A stretch of 64,000 bases of DNA, taken from the NCBI RefSeq assembly GCF_003382685.1, contig NZ_QLVG01000002.1, forward strand, positions 98,988-162,987, in the 5' to 3' direction. This DNA comes from Halorussus litoreus. GTDB lineage: Archaea > Halobacteriota > Halobacteria > Halobacteriales > Haladaptataceae. This document shows positions 17,254 through 28,700 of the stretch, one piece after another. The notes below the pieces were generated by a model, which worked only from the letters and a program-made list of their open reading frames with translations, was not told the DNA's origin and ran no database searches. Numbering within the stretch: position 1 is the first letter of the stretch; each line of letters opens with the position of its first letter. The translations under genes and the position numbers were made by a program.

Positions 17254-20151
17254 ATGGGACGGCGTTTTCCAACACCGATCTTCGGGATTGAACGCGGACC
17301 GGAATGGGTACCGACACTGGTAGAGATCGCTATCGAGAACGACGACGAACTCACTCGAGATCAGTTCGAGGAGCGCTGTCGTGAGCGCTTGCGCAAACCA
17401 GACGGCAGCCGGTATTCGCCGAGTTACATCGAACGAACGCTGTCGACGTTCATCCAGATGGGTGTCCTCAGAGAACGCGACGATAAGATCACCGTCTGGG
17501 AGTTCGCGCGCCGGTTCCACGACGGCGACATCGAGTATACGGAGTTCCTCTGGCGTGGCATCAAACAGAGCTGGGTTCTCCGGGGTAATTATCCGGAAGG
17601 AATTGAGGGGCTCCGGGATGCGCATTACGTCGTTCGACACGCTGATCGGCCGTTACAAGCGGGAGAGATTCGTGAACGGCTGACCGACGAGTTTGGATAC
17701 GAGTACAACGATGCTGGGATACGCGGCTATCCGGAACTGTTAACCCAGCTCGGTGCGCTCCGGGAAACCGACGACGGCTACGTTCCTGGCCCCAGATCGA
17801 GCACCTACGAGGGTCGGTGGCGGGATGTCGACATCTTCCACAACCTCGAACGGTGGATCCATCATCGAGGCCCGACGTTCGATGTCCCAGCTGCTGACAT
17901 CAAACAGGCGCTCGTAAAGTACTACATGTACCGGGAGTCCGGTGGGTGGGGACGGCACCGCAGCCTGTACAACCGCTTCCTCGACGACTATGTTCGTGAG
18001 ACGTCGCGTGAGAGCGACGTGGCTCATCCCCAGATTCATCTGTCCGAAGAATACCAGGAGGATGAACGCATTCGAGACACCCTCAGCGAACAAATCAAAG
18101 CGAAATTCGATGATATCGACGGCCGCGATCTCGCTGGACTCTATGCCGAGACACTCGAGGACATCCTCGCTGCCGAGACCGAGGCGGAAGCCAAGGACCT
18201 CCTCTCAGCGGCGAGCCCCGGTATCTCCCGCCGGGACGTCAGAAATGCGTTTGACGAGGAGAGAGAACCGTACACGTTCCCTGCTGGATTTTCGCTTTAC
18301 GACTGGCAGTCTGAAGCGATTGACACGTGGTTCGACAACGAGGCCAGCCCATCTGAACGCGGTATCGCGCAGGTGGTGACGGGGGCCGGTAAAACGGTGA
18401 TGGCGCTTGGTGCTATCGACGAGTGGCTGGACAAGCATCCCGACGGCGTCGTCACGGTTGTTGTGCCGACGAAGGTGTTGATGCACCAGTGGCTCCGCGA
18501 ATTCCTCGAGAAATTGAACGTCCCTCCGTCGGAGATCGGCTGGGCTGGCGGTGGTCACAAGGACGATCATAGTGACCGTCGCATCATCGTGAGCATCGTC
18601 AACTCCGCCGTCAAGGACGATTTCCTGGCCCGGTCGCTCGACGCTGCCGATACCGATGAGCACCTCTTGGTTGCCGATGAGTGCCACCGGTATACGGGGG
18701 ACGTCCACTCGAAAGTCCTCGAATATCCCAACACAGCGACGATGGGGCTGTCTGCGACCCCGCTGTCGACGATCGATCCGGAGAACGACGAACTCACCGA
18801 CGACGACGAGTTCCTCCTCGAGAACTTGGGCTCGCTTTTCTACAGGCTGAGTTACGACGAGGGGGTTGACCGCGGCCTCATCTCCGAGTTCACCATCAAC
18901 TACGTCGGTTTCGAGTTAACGCCGGCCGAACGTCACACCTACGAACAGTTCTCGAAGAAGGTGTCATCTGCCGTTCGGGATATCGAAGCGCGCCACGGCC
19001 ACCGACTCGCCGAATTGCGGGGGAACTATTCACAGAATCTACAGACGATTCGCGAGTCGACGGACTCGCCGACGCCGGCGATTGCCGACTTCTTCGAGTA
19101 CACGAAACGGCGGCGTGAGCTGATCGCCGAGGCGGTCTCCCGACAAGCGATCACGCACCGCCTCCTCGAGGACGCAATCGAAGAGGACAAGAAGACGATC
19201 GTATTCCAGGAACGAATCAAACACCTGGAGCAGATGGTCGCCCCGTATGATCAGCGGGATGAGAAGACCCAAACGGGCAAGTATGGCTCGAAGGAGAGCG
19301 AACGGGCGAGTCTCTACCAGCAGTACGAGGACGAACTCGACGATATCAATCGCGACCTCGAAAACCTGTTTTTCCGTCGCGATTACGCACCCGTGATGTA
19401 CCACTCCGGGCACCGCAATTCGGAGTGGAACGAGTGGGGGATCGAATGGTTCCGGGACGAAGGGTTTGCGAACGTGATGCTGAGTGTCCAGGCTCTCAAG
19501 GAAGGGGTTGACGTCCCCTCGGCAGATGTCGGGATTATTCGTGTCTCGTCTGGAAATGTCCGTGATCGCATCCAGACACTCGGGCGCATCCTACGAACCG
19601 GACACGCTCCGGACAAGCCTTCGACGCTATACGTGCTCTATGCCCAGGATACAGTTGACGAACGAATCTTCGAGGAAGTCGACTGGGAGGCCGAAATCGG
19701 CGGTACCCATCACTACTACAAGTGGGAGACCAGCGACGAAATCATCAAGGGCGAACTGGAGGGTCCTTCGAAGGAACACGAACCGGACGTCTCTGTGTAT
19801 CAGCAACCGGAGATCCCCGATCCGTCCGACCTCGAACGTGGGGATCCATATGAGGGGCCTCGTCGTGGGCGGACTGTGAGCGTCGACACGCAGGGACGTC
19901 CGTTTCGTGACACAGCCGATGGCCGTCAGTATATCACGACTCCGGAAGTCGAAGAAGTGGCTGAGTACGTCCACCGCCTCCGCGGCGGCGGTCGCATCAT
20001 CATCAATGATGCCGACCACATGATCACCGTCTCCGATGAGGGGCCGGTCTTTCTTGGAGTTCTCGAGGCCGACTCGCTTGACTACGAAGAACAGACGGAG
20101 GACGAGGAGGTTCCCGAAACCTTCGAGGAATTCATGAATGAGGGGGATTGA
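17254..20151 (+). CDS. SF2 DEAD/DEAH-type helicase with N-terminal winged-helix region and C-terminal shared module
   Basis: This is a 965-residue protein. Residues 1-190 look like winged-helix units resembling recognition parts of restriction systems. The helicase core shows Walker A VTGAGKT (about 375), motif Ia VVVPTKVLMHQW, DECH box VADECHRY (about 474), motif III MGLSATP and motif VI TLGRILRTG (about 775), so ATP-dependent translocation on nucleic acid is well supported. After the core, residues about 900-940 (RLRGGGRIIINDADHMITV then PVFLGVLEAD) match the end of the repeat found in both preceding proteins. No nuclease motif is visible. It is the fourth gene of an operon and is followed by a broken metallo-beta-lactamase gene. 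Confidence 0.9.
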   Translation: MGRRFPTPIFGIERGPEWVPTLVEIAIENDDELTRDQFEERCRERLRKPDGSRYSPSYIERTLSTFIQMGVLRERDDKITVWEFARRFHDGDIEYTEFLWRGIKQSWVLRGNYPEGIEGLRDAHYVVRHADRPLQAGEIRERLTDEFGYEYNDAGIRGYPELLTQLGALRETDDGYVPGPRSSTYEGRWRDVDIFHNLERWIHHRGPTFDVPAADIKQALVKYYMYRESGGWGRHRSLYNRFLDDYVRETSRESDVAHPQIHLSEEYQEDERIRDTLSEQIKAKFDDIDGRDLAGLYAETLEDILAAETEAEAKDLLSAASPGISRRDVRNAFDEEREPYTFPAGFSLYDWQSEAIDTWFDNEASPSERGIAQVVTGAGKTVMALGAIDEWLDKHPDGVVTVVVPTKVLMHQWLREFLEKLNVPPSEIGWAGGGHKDDHSDRRIIVSIVNSAVKDDFLARSLDAADTDEHLLVADECHRYTGDVHSKVLEYPNTATMGLSATPLSTIDPENDELTDDDEFLLENLGSLFYRLSYDEGVDRGLISEFTINYVGFELTPAERHTYEQFSKKVSSAVRDIEARHGHRLAELRGNYSQNLQTIRESTDSPTPAIADFFEYTKRRRELIAEAVSRQAITHRLLEDAIEEDKKTIVFQERIKHLEQMVAPYDQRDEKTQTGKYGSKESERASLYQQYEDELDDINRDLENLFFRRDYAPVMYHSGHRNSEWNEWGIEWFRDEGFANVMLSVQALKEGVDVPSADVGIIRVSSGNVRDRIQTLGRILRTGHAPDKPSTLYVLYAQDTVDERIFEEVDWEAEIGGTHHYYKWETSDEIIKGELEGPSKEHEPDVSVYQQPEIPDPSDLERGDPYEGPRRGRTVSVDTQGRPFRDTADGRQYITTPEVEEVAEYVHRLRGGGRIIINDADHMITVSDEGPVFLGVLEADSLDYEEQTEDEEVPETFEEFMNEGD

Positions 20152-20224
20152 CACATTATATTGGTAGCTGCTGAAATTTCTCAACCACCTATTTTTAGGG
20201 AGGACGCAAACACCTCTGGAACGA

Positions 20225-22042
20225 ATGGAGATCTCGTTTCAACACACGAATTCTCTCGCAGGGCACGAATCAACACTCCTGCATGTGTCTACACGGGATG
20301 ACGATACCTACAGCTATCTTATTGATGCTGGCGAAAGTGTCTCTTCTACAGCGTTTTTGGACACGGATGCCGAGTTGGATGGCGTCTTCCTAACGCACGC
20401 CCATACCGACCACTATGCAAGCCTCAGTCAAATTCTCTCGACAGCTTCCGATACGCAACTCTATACGTCACCTGGAACGGCGACTATGTTTGAAGATGTC
20501 TACACTGAGGCCGATCGGTACCAAGACCTCGGCGATGTCATCCACATCACAGAAGCACTGACTCCGATCATACTTGGACATCCCTCAATGATGGTGTGTT
20601 TGTCCTCCCGGTGCCTGCAGGGCACACGCTAGGCGCAGCCGGCTTTCTCTTCCGAATCGATGATCTACAGAACAATGAAACCGTGACAGTACTCACGACG
20701 GGTGACTTCACAACTCGACCAGTCGGGGGGTATCCTAGCTTGACGATCCCCGAATCGATCGATATTGATATTATGATCGCGAACGCCGCTACTTCGCCAC
20801 ACTTCGAAGACAAGCTCAACGATGCACTCGAAGTCCTCCTCGAACGGGGACTCAGTGGTGCCACGACACTTGTCGCGGCAAGTGCCCTGACCGGAGTTCA
20901 CATGCATACCTCCTTGGACATGTCCTCGACGAGATTGACCGTCAACTTCCGATCCACCTCGCTGGCCAAGCAGCGAAGCTCTACACTACGCTCGATTACG
21001 ATGTCCCCTTCGTCTCTGTTCATCCTCAGTTCGAACACACCGACGAGGTACTTGCCTCCGGTGCGATCACTATCGCCGGGCCCGAGGCTCCGACACAAGG
21101 AAGCATCGCCCGTCTTTACGGGGTAATCAAGGACGATCCAGACGCCGTCTTCGTCCAGCTCTCGACCTCAGGCGTAGAGGCTGTTAATGATGGTGAGTGT
21201 ACCAAGCACTACGCCGAACTCGCAAACCACCCGACCAAGCAACAATTCATCAACACCGTTGAAGAAAACCTTCCTCGGCACCTGATTCTAAAACACGTCC
21301 GACCGGAGCACGGCAAGGAAATCGGGGCGAACTTCGATAATCTGTTTCACTGGAGCAACGACGATACGCAGGCCCACATCCTCTATGATGACGGTGACTG
21401 GCCGGCTTCACATTGGGTGGATGACGGGACCGCAAGCAGAATTCGGCGGCGAAATTACCAGCAGAGTGGCTCTCGCCTCCTGATCGACCGCCCTATCGAT
21501 GAGCTCCCAACGGTCTCCATGACACGGCAATCCCCAGAACTGTCGCCAGAGGGCGTCGAAATTACCCAATTCAAAGACCGCTATGAGTCGATACAGTCAA
21601 TCCAACAGCCACAAGCGATGAATCAGCGAGTGGAGAGGAAGAACAGGAATCGCCTGGTGTCCATTCCGATGCCGAGGATTCGAATCAACCACCGTCGATT
21701 GATATGGAACTCTGGACGGACATCACCGAACGACTGGATGCACTTGAAGCTGTACTGGACGATATCAGAGATACGATCCCGACGGAGGAGACCGTCACGA
21801 GCGGAATCGACACGTTAGAGGGTCGGATCGACGATATTGAAGCAGACATCAGCAGCCTCCCCGCCCAGATAGATTCAGACGACGGGAACACAATCTCCAG
21901 CACCGTTCTGCGGCAGGAAGATCTCGTCTTGTTCCGCGTAAACTCAGATGTACTTGCCGATCAGGACCTCTCGCTTAGCCACCAACAAGATGTCAAACTC
22001 AAAATCGTTGAGGTCTCTGATGACCAATCTAAAGAAAATTAG
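20225..22042 (+). pseudogene. Metallo-beta-lactamase (beta-CASP-like) gene broken by three frameshifts
   Basis: The first frame (from the ATG at 20225) carries the HxHxDH motif (LTHAHTDHYASL). Near 20555-20590 the reading moves to another frame with AGHTLGAAGFLF and VLTTGDFTTRPVGGYP, typical of beta-CASP nucleases. Near 20905-20915 it moves again, continuing to about 21600 (KHVRPEHGKEIG). Near 21590-21605 it shifts a third time into an acidic linker and a coiled-coil tail ending at 22042. Concatenated, this is about 600 residues. Three separate frame changes make a decayed gene likelier than programmed frameshifting; sequencing error is possible. It follows the helicase by 73 bases and was probably the last gene of that operon. 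Confidence 0.75.
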
Positions 22043-22189
22043 GTCGAGCAGAGTCGCCGGGATCAGTCGGTCGGTTCTCGTTGACTGAGGTGGTGTCTCG
22101 CCTCTTTTTGGAGACGTTGTCAGCTGGAGATCACTCGCCGCATCTTACCAAACGATTCGGCTATATTCCTTGGCTATATTTTGGTAAGA

Positions 22190-22738
22190 TTAGTCGGCGA
22201 GAAGGCCCTCCACCTTTGTCTGAAGGTGGTCGAATGCCTCCTCCGCAGTCTCCACATCTGCTGCGCCAGTGATAACGGCATTACCATTCGCGAAGACTAA
22301 CAGCACGGCTGGGAAGTCCGGCGGCCGATAGATGAGACCAGGGAACTGCTCAGGTTCGTACTCGACTGCTTCTAGTCCCAGCCCGATCGACAGCGCATTG
22401 AGGTTCACCGATCGCTGCAACTCTCCCGTACAGACGACGTTCTGGACGGTGAACCCGGTCTCGATGGATGTATTGATGATGTCCAGCTCGGCTAGGGTTT
22501 GCAGGAACGCACGGTTTGTCTCGTGTAATTCATCGAAGCTGGAGCATCCGCTGATGATGTACTTGCCACTCCGGTAGAGGGTAATGAGTGGCCCATCCTC
22601 GACGAGCCGTACGTAGAGACCGTGGTAGTTCTCGGGATCGTATTCGGTGTACGGAACTGGGAGATCAGCTTCGACTTCCGCAATGTCCAGTTCGACACCG
22701 ACGTCGCCCGAGCCAACGGCGTTCGCGATCTCGACCAT
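22190..22738 (-). CDS. TATA-box-binding protein (TBP) paralogue
   Basis: This 182-residue protein has the two direct repeats of TBP. The second repeat is close to consensus (VQNVVCTGELQRSVNLNAL, then EYEPEQFPGLIYRPP, then VLLVFANGNAVITG). The first is divergent: the FPGLVYR equivalent is YHGLYVR and the phenylalanine-bearing strand reads ITLYRSGK, so some DNA-kinking Phe positions are Tyr. Haloarchaea carry several TBP genes, and alternative ones can direct subsets of promoters. Its start abuts the stop of the SNF2 helicase, so it is the last gene of the methylase-helicase operon. That placement suggests it either controls this locus or has been recruited as a DNA-binding subunit. Confidence 0.88.
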   Translation of the reverse strand: MVEIANAVGSGDVGVELDIAEVEADLPVPYTEYDPENYHGLYVRLVEDGPLITLYRSGKYIISGCSSFDELHETNRAFLQTLAELDIINTSIETGFTVQNVVCTGELQRSVNLNALSIGLGLEAVEYEPEQFPGLIYRPPDFPAVLLVFANGNAVITGAADVETAEEAFDHLQTKVEGLLAD

Positions 22739-25705
22739 TTAGTCCCCTCCAGACGACGGTGACACAACGAACGCCGCAGTCACGAGGTCTGGTTCCTGCG
22801 GCGTGACGTGTTTCTCTTCCTCAAGCCGGGACAGCTCCTCTTCACGTTCTCGTCGCAGACTCTCGAGCTTCTGCTTTGCGTTCCCAATCGGCGCGGACAT
22901 ATCCGCACCCTGCTCAGCCCGCTGTTGGTACTGCTCTAACCGCTCTTCCCACTCTTCGATTTGTTCTTCGAAGTATCGCTCAGCGTGCTCGCGTTTGATT
23001 TCGATCTCCCGTTCTCGTTCGGTTCGGGCCTCTTCTGCAAACGACTCAACGTGCGCCCACGCCTCCATCTCTGCAGCCTCGTAGAGGTTCTCAGCCATAC
23101 TCGAGAGCCGATCAACCTCGTGAGACGATGAGATATCGTCGGGAGCGGCCGTTTTCGAGAGTTCCGGAACATCCGTCGTTACACTGCCATCCGGGCCAGC
23201 ATAGAGGCGTACGAACTTCTCGGTCACCACATCCCCGGCACCGGAGACGTAGCCAAGGCGGTAATTGAACAGGATGCCAGGCGTTCGAGACGCCGTCGCA
23301 GCGACCTTCGTCGCAATTTCACCCTGGATTCGGTCGCTGTCTAGGCAGAATTCGATGAGCGACTCGACGAGAGGATGGTCAAGCGAGATGAACTCGACAT
23401 CATCCGCCTTCATCGCGATATCCTTGGTGAACGTGGCCCGTGGGTACTGTCGTGCCACCTGATTTCCACTCAAGACCTCAGGGACGTCCAACTGGAACAC
23501 GTCACCTTCCATCCGCGCCGGTCCGGGTCGAACACCCTTGATAGAGCCGCCGAATTCGTCGAAGAACACTCGCACGAGCGTCTCGATATCGTCCTCAGAC
23601 ACCTCGCCGTGTTGACTGCGTTCGATCACATCGAGAATCTCGTCGTCCTCGCCGGAGAGGTCGAAGCGATCGCGAATCAGGAACTCGTTTTCGACAGTCT
23701 GAATCGCTTCGCGTTTCTCCTCGATGGTCGCCTCGATATCGGCGACGACACGTTCGGTTGGCTCCCCTTCAGCGATAGCCGCCATGATCGTCTCGTCCAA
23801 GTCGACGTCCTCGAGGACGCGACCGAGAACATCCGAGCGCATCCCGAGGTCCGACTCGATCTGGTTCGTCTTCTCGATGAGCAGGTTGAGGATCTCGCTC
23901 TCGCGGGTATCGGCGAAGAAGAGGTTGCGAATCTCGACCGTGTGCTCCTGGCCGTAGCGGTGGAGCCGCCCCATCCGCTGGTCGATCCGGATGGGATTCC
24001 ACGGGAGGTCGTAGTTCACCATGATGTGGGCGAACTGGAGGTTGAGTCCCTCCTGGGCGGCGTCGGTCGCGAGCATCAGGTTGGCCTCCTCCTCGAATTT
24101 GCTCATCTCTTCCCGTCGACGGGACTGCTCGAGGTCGCCGTATACCTGCGCGACGTCGTGGTCAGCGAAGACCTCGTCACGTAGATACTCTAGCGTGTCC
24201 GTGTATTCGGTGAAGATCAGGATTTTCTCGTCGGGGTCCTCTGAGAGAATACGGTCGACGAACTGCCGGAGCAATCGGGCTTTCGAGTCCGTCTCGATGT
24301 TCTTGGCCTGCTGCCAGAGCTGTTTCACGCGGTCCAGTTCCTGCTGGACTTGCGACTGATTGAGCGTAATCGTGACCGTCTCAAGCGCCTCCTCGACCCG
24401 AGCGCGTTCTGCGTCGGTCAGCGTCTCGGGTTCGGTACTATACCGCGGAATGAGGTCCTGAACCTCGTCGGGAAGGTCTTCGGCCACGGCGTCGTTCTGA
24501 ATGGCCCGCATCCGGTTTTCGAGGGACTTCCGGATCGCGTAGATACTCGAGACCAGCCGCTTCTGGTAGATGACCATCGTGAACCCCGCCGCCTGGTTCT
24601 CCTCCTGCTGGGCGAGGTTGTAGTACTCGCGGATGTACTCGGTGACATCGTCGTACAGCTTCCGCTCCTCGCGAGTCATCTCGACCGGGAGCGCCTCGAT
24701 GTTCTTCTCGGGGAACATTCGGGTCCCGTCGGTCTCGTACATATCATCCTTCAGCCGGCGGATCATCAGGTCCTCAAGCGCCTCAGGACTGATCTGCGAC
24801 TCGTGGCTGAAGCGATACGGGTCGAGCAGGCTCACGAGGAAGTAGAACTGGTCTGATTTCCCCTTGTGCGGGGTCCCGGTGAGCAGCAGCAGCGCATCGG
24901 AGTTGTCGGCGACGGCCTCACCGACCTGATACCGCTGTGTCCGCTCGATTGAGTCGTCGCTCGACCGGCGAGCTGTGAGGTGATGAGCCTCGTCGAAGAC
25001 CGCGACGTCCCACTCCTCGTCGAGATTCTGGAGGGCATCGAGGACAGAGACGCGGTCCGACTCGGGGTCGTCGGTGGTCTGCTTCGCGAAGTCGATGGAG
25101 GTGATGATGAGGTCCTCTTGCTTCCAGACGTTCTGGTTGGGGTGGGACTTCCGGTGTGTACGAACCGTCTCGCGGTCGTAGATGACAAAGTTGCGGTCGA
25201 ACTTCTCGCGCATCTCCTCCTGCCACTGGACGGTCAGCGGGGCCGGCGCGACGATGAGCACCCGGTCGGCGCGGTCGCGGGCGATGAGCTCTTCGATGAC
25301 GATGCCGGCTTCGATGGTCTTCCCGAGGCCGACCTCGTCGCCGATGAGGTAGCGGTGGTCGTAGGAGTTGAGGATCTCATAGGCGGCCTGTACCTGGTAC
25401 GGTTCGATCTCGATGCGGTTGCTGGTCAGGGAGAGAAAGCGGTCGTATTTGTAGGCGAGATCGAGTCGAATCGCGCGCTCTCGAAAGTCATAGTGGAGTG
25501 GGGCGTCGGATTGGCCGGCCGCGAGGCGGTCGACGAGCGAATCGAGTTTCTCGATGTGAGGGAGGCCACTAGGGAGTTTGCGGAGCTGGCCCTCCGAGGT
25601 GTAGACGTGGAGGAGGTGACCGTCGTTGGGCCGTTCCTCGATTTTCGTAATCTCTCCACGCCCGCCGGCGAACTTGACATGATCGCCGACTTCAAATTTA
25701 GTCAT
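22739..25705 (-). CDS. SNF2-family (SF2) helicase
   Basis: This is a 988-residue protein. An N-terminal small beta domain (VGDHVKFAGGRGEITKIEE) precedes a SWI2/SNF2 core: Walker A DEVGLGKTIEAG (about residue 122), LIVAPAPLTVQW, DEAH box FDEAHHLTA (about 237) and QRMGRLHRYGQ. The C-terminal third has a long coiled coil (about 850-960, rich in Glu and Arg). Such helicases act with DNA methylases in DISARM (DrmD), BREX-related and type I-like defence systems. Its start overlaps the stop of the methylase gene (ATGA, 25702-25705), so the two are coupled. No nuclease motif is visible in this subunit. Confidence 0.9.
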   Translation of the reverse strand: MTKFEVGDHVKFAGGRGEITKIEERPNDGHLLHVYTSEGQLRKLPSGLPHIEKLDSLVDRLAAGQSDAPLHYDFRERAIRLDLAYKYDRFLSLTSNRIEIEPYQVQAAYEILNSYDHRYLIGDEVGLGKTIEAGIVIEELIARDRADRVLIVAPAPLTVQWQEEMREKFDRNFVIYDRETVRTHRKSHPNQNVWKQEDLIITSIDFAKQTTDDPESDRVSVLDALQNLDEEWDVAVFDEAHHLTARRSSDDSIERTQRYQVGEAVADNSDALLLLTGTPHKGKSDQFYFLVSLLDPYRFSHESQISPEALEDLMIRRLKDDMYETDGTRMFPEKNIEALPVEMTREERKLYDDVTEYIREYYNLAQQEENQAAGFTMVIYQKRLVSSIYAIRKSLENRMRAIQNDAVAEDLPDEVQDLIPRYSTEPETLTDAERARVEEALETVTITLNQSQVQQELDRVKQLWQQAKNIETDSKARLLRQFVDRILSEDPDEKILIFTEYTDTLEYLRDEVFADHDVAQVYGDLEQSRRREEMSKFEEEANLMLATDAAQEGLNLQFAHIMVNYDLPWNPIRIDQRMGRLHRYGQEHTVEIRNLFFADTRESEILNLLIEKTNQIESDLGMRSDVLGRVLEDVDLDETIMAAIAEGEPTERVVADIEATIEEKREAIQTVENEFLIRDRFDLSGEDDEILDVIERSQHGEVSEDDIETLVRVFFDEFGGSIKGVRPGPARMEGDVFQLDVPEVLSGNQVARQYPRATFTKDIAMKADDVEFISLDHPLVESLIEFCLDSDRIQGEIATKVAATASRTPGILFNYRLGYVSGAGDVVTEKFVRLYAGPDGSVTTDVPELSKTAAPDDISSSHEVDRLSSMAENLYEAAEMEAWAHVESFAEEARTEREREIEIKREHAERYFEEQIEEWEERLEQYQQRAEQGADMSAPIGNAKQKLESLRREREEELSRLEEEKHVTPQEPDLVTAAFVVSPSSGGD

Positions 25706-28700
25706 TCTTCTAAGGTAGACTCAACCACTGCTATATCATCTTCTTCCAAATTGAACAGATTATAGACTATTGAATCGATCTGACGGCTGAGACGTTCAAT
25801 TTTGGCACTTAACTCCTCAGCTTGTTCTTTCCGATTCAGATATCGATTGAGATCATCCTCAATATCGTCAATCCTGGGGAGAGTAAGAGCTTCTAAACGG
25901 TCAATCAGGGATTTCGTCGTGGTAGCATTTTCGCGGAAGTTAGCGAATCCGTCCGCCTCATCAACAGCATATTCAATGAATTCAGTAGCCAGAGCTTGTG
26001 TCTGATCATCCATTCCGATGAATTCTATCGCAGGAATGAAATCTGTTTCAGTGTAACCCCATCGATCAGTCTCATACTCATCCTCGTTTTCAGGTTTGTA
26101 CCGGGCACTAACCAGCACAACCAGCTTTGAGCGCTCTTCCTCAACCCGGACAGAGCCCACCCGTAAATTGTCTCTCGATTCCGAAGTTTCGGATAGAATC
26201 GTATTAGACACTTCAGATGGAGGCTGATAGGAGGGAAGCTCAGCAAGGCTGGGACCGTCCTCGTATGGTTCGATATAATCTAGGAGTGAGAGATTCAGTT
26301 CGCCTAGCTGCTGGTTCGTAGCCGTGATTTCCTTGGCGAGTTTCGACAACTCATTTTCTGAATCACTTTTGAGTAGATTAGACGGGATTGGGAGGTTCTT
26401 GATCGCATGGGTGAATGAACGTTGATACCCACCCCGGTACTCAGAAGTGACGAATTGGTAGTACCAGTTGATTGGCGTGGAGTTAAGAACTGCAAGTAGG
26501 GCGTATGAGTCGGACGGAATGAAATAACAAGTGTTTGCTAGATAGAAGCCCTCATCGTCCATCGCAAAACTACACTCTTTCGAAATATCGGGATAGCAAA
26601 TCTTCCCGTTTTCGAAGAACCTCTCATACTCAGCTTGATCCTGCATCAATTCATACCACTCTTCATCGGTCGCAGTACTACCGATCTGCTCCTTGTATTG
26701 CTCTAGATGGCTCTTGATAGCAGGATAATCATCAATCTGGATCCCTTGCTTTGCATATATTAGATATCGATTCTGGAAGTCAATACGATATTTCTCAAGG
26801 TCTTTACCCTTGAGGAGTGGTTTGATGATCTCCTCTGAGCGAGGATCCTTGTCAATTAGCTCCCTACGGGTTCCCTCATCGATTATAAACGCATCATTCC
26901 CTCCAGTCTTAATCCCCCATCCAATTCCATCTGAGGCACCTGAAATGTCTAATGAGTTAGTGATAAATTCAGAAAGAGAATCAGACCGTCCATCTAAGAT
27001 CCTTTTGACTCGCTCTTCCTCCACTGAACCCATTGACCATTTACCTTCACCAAAGTATTCCGCTGACAGCTGAATCGAAATGTGATCATACTCGTCAGAC
27101 AAATCGGTGAACTCCAGATCTTCGAATTGCGCTACGCTAACATCGTCAGTAAACTCCTGTTGTGTATCTACTATAAGGATAGCAGGGTATGTCGAAATGC
27201 CTGGGAAGACTTCCAGATCTCCGAAATCAAGAATTTGTTCAACCTGATATCCAGTAAGGAGACTTCGAAGGTTTTCGCCGTACTGAGCACGCATCCACTT
27301 GTTTGAGACGATAACCCCATATTTCGAAGAACAGAGCTCAAGGCTACGTTCTAAGAAGTAGGCATATAGGTCAACACGACTATCATGAACCTCGTATCTG
27401 GCAGAGAGGAACGGCTTTAGCGGTTTGATTTGTTCCATCCGGACGTACGGAGGGTTCCCAATAACTGCATCAAATCCGGGGTCAGATACCTTGTTCCCGT
27501 CCTCGTCGTAGAAGACCTCCGGATACTCCAGCTTCCAGTGGAAGTAATCATTCTCATCTGCCCATTTTTGAGCGTCTTCGAACCACTGTAGACCCTCGAT
27601 TGCGGCCCACTTTTCATCATCTTCCAAGGCCGCAGCCATACGTTGATAGGCATCGGATGGGAGATTATCCAGACCAAATTCTTCGGCAGTGTGGACATTC
27701 GTCATCGCTTCAAGCCGCTGCCGAAGCTTGTTCCGCTCGAACTCGTCGTACTTGGCCTCCATCTCCTTGACATCAGCGAGGTCCTGATTCTCGATGGCGA
27801 TGAAGTCCTGATAAATCCGCATTAGCTGTTCGATGGTCCCCTTCCGAGCCACACCGAAGTCAGCGAGTGTCGCGTTCTGCCCGTCACCACCAGCATCGGA
27901 CTCCAGTTCCTCTATTTCCTCGATGTCGCTCCCGACCAACGAATTCCCCGTCTTCAGGTGGTGGTCCAGGAACGCGAGCGGCTGTTCAGCCGCGAGCGTC
28001 CGAAGCCAGAGCGACACTTTCGCGAGCTCGACAGCGAGTGGGTTCAGGTCGACGCCGTAGATACAGCGCTGGGCGACCTGCCGGCGGGCCCAGTTGATGT
28101 CGTGCTCTTCGTCGACGGTCTCGATGCCCTGCTGTGCGGCCTGCTTTTCTTGAGCGTCGATGATCTCACGGGCCAAGTAGTCGATAGCACTCGTCAGGAA
28201 ATGGCCACTTCCCATCGCGGGGTCGAGGATCTTTAGATCGAAGATGCGCTCTGCGAATTCCGCTGCAAAGCCACGCTCACCTCGGGCACTCTGTGCCATC
28301 AGGTCGTTCCGGATGTCAGTGACGAGCGGTTCCAGCGTCTCTTCGACGATGTACTCAACGACGTACTCCGGCGTGTAGTATGAGCCCGTCGCCTTCCGTT
28401 CGCCAGACCCAGTCGTAAGGTGAACCTCTCCCTTCTCGACGATCACCTCGTCACCCTCGTCGGCGGGGACGTACTCACCGTCCTCCAGAGCGAGCGGTTC
28501 GTCGGCGACGTCGAGCTGATACTCGAGAAGCCCTTCGTAGATGCTCCCGAGGTGGCGGACGTCCAGCGACGAGTAGTCGACGAAGATCTTCCCTCCGCCG
28601 TTGCCGTTCTGACTCCGGGTGAGCAGTTCGATTACCTCAGCGAGGTACGCGTCGCCCACCTGGTGGTTCGCGAGGAACTGGGCTTCGACGCTGTCGTCTT

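Noticed and set aside
20225..22042. Programmed ribosomal frameshifting in the metallo-beta-lactamase gene
   Set aside because: Three separate shifts are needed and no slippery run with a downstream stem stands out at the junctions, so decay or sequencing error is simpler.
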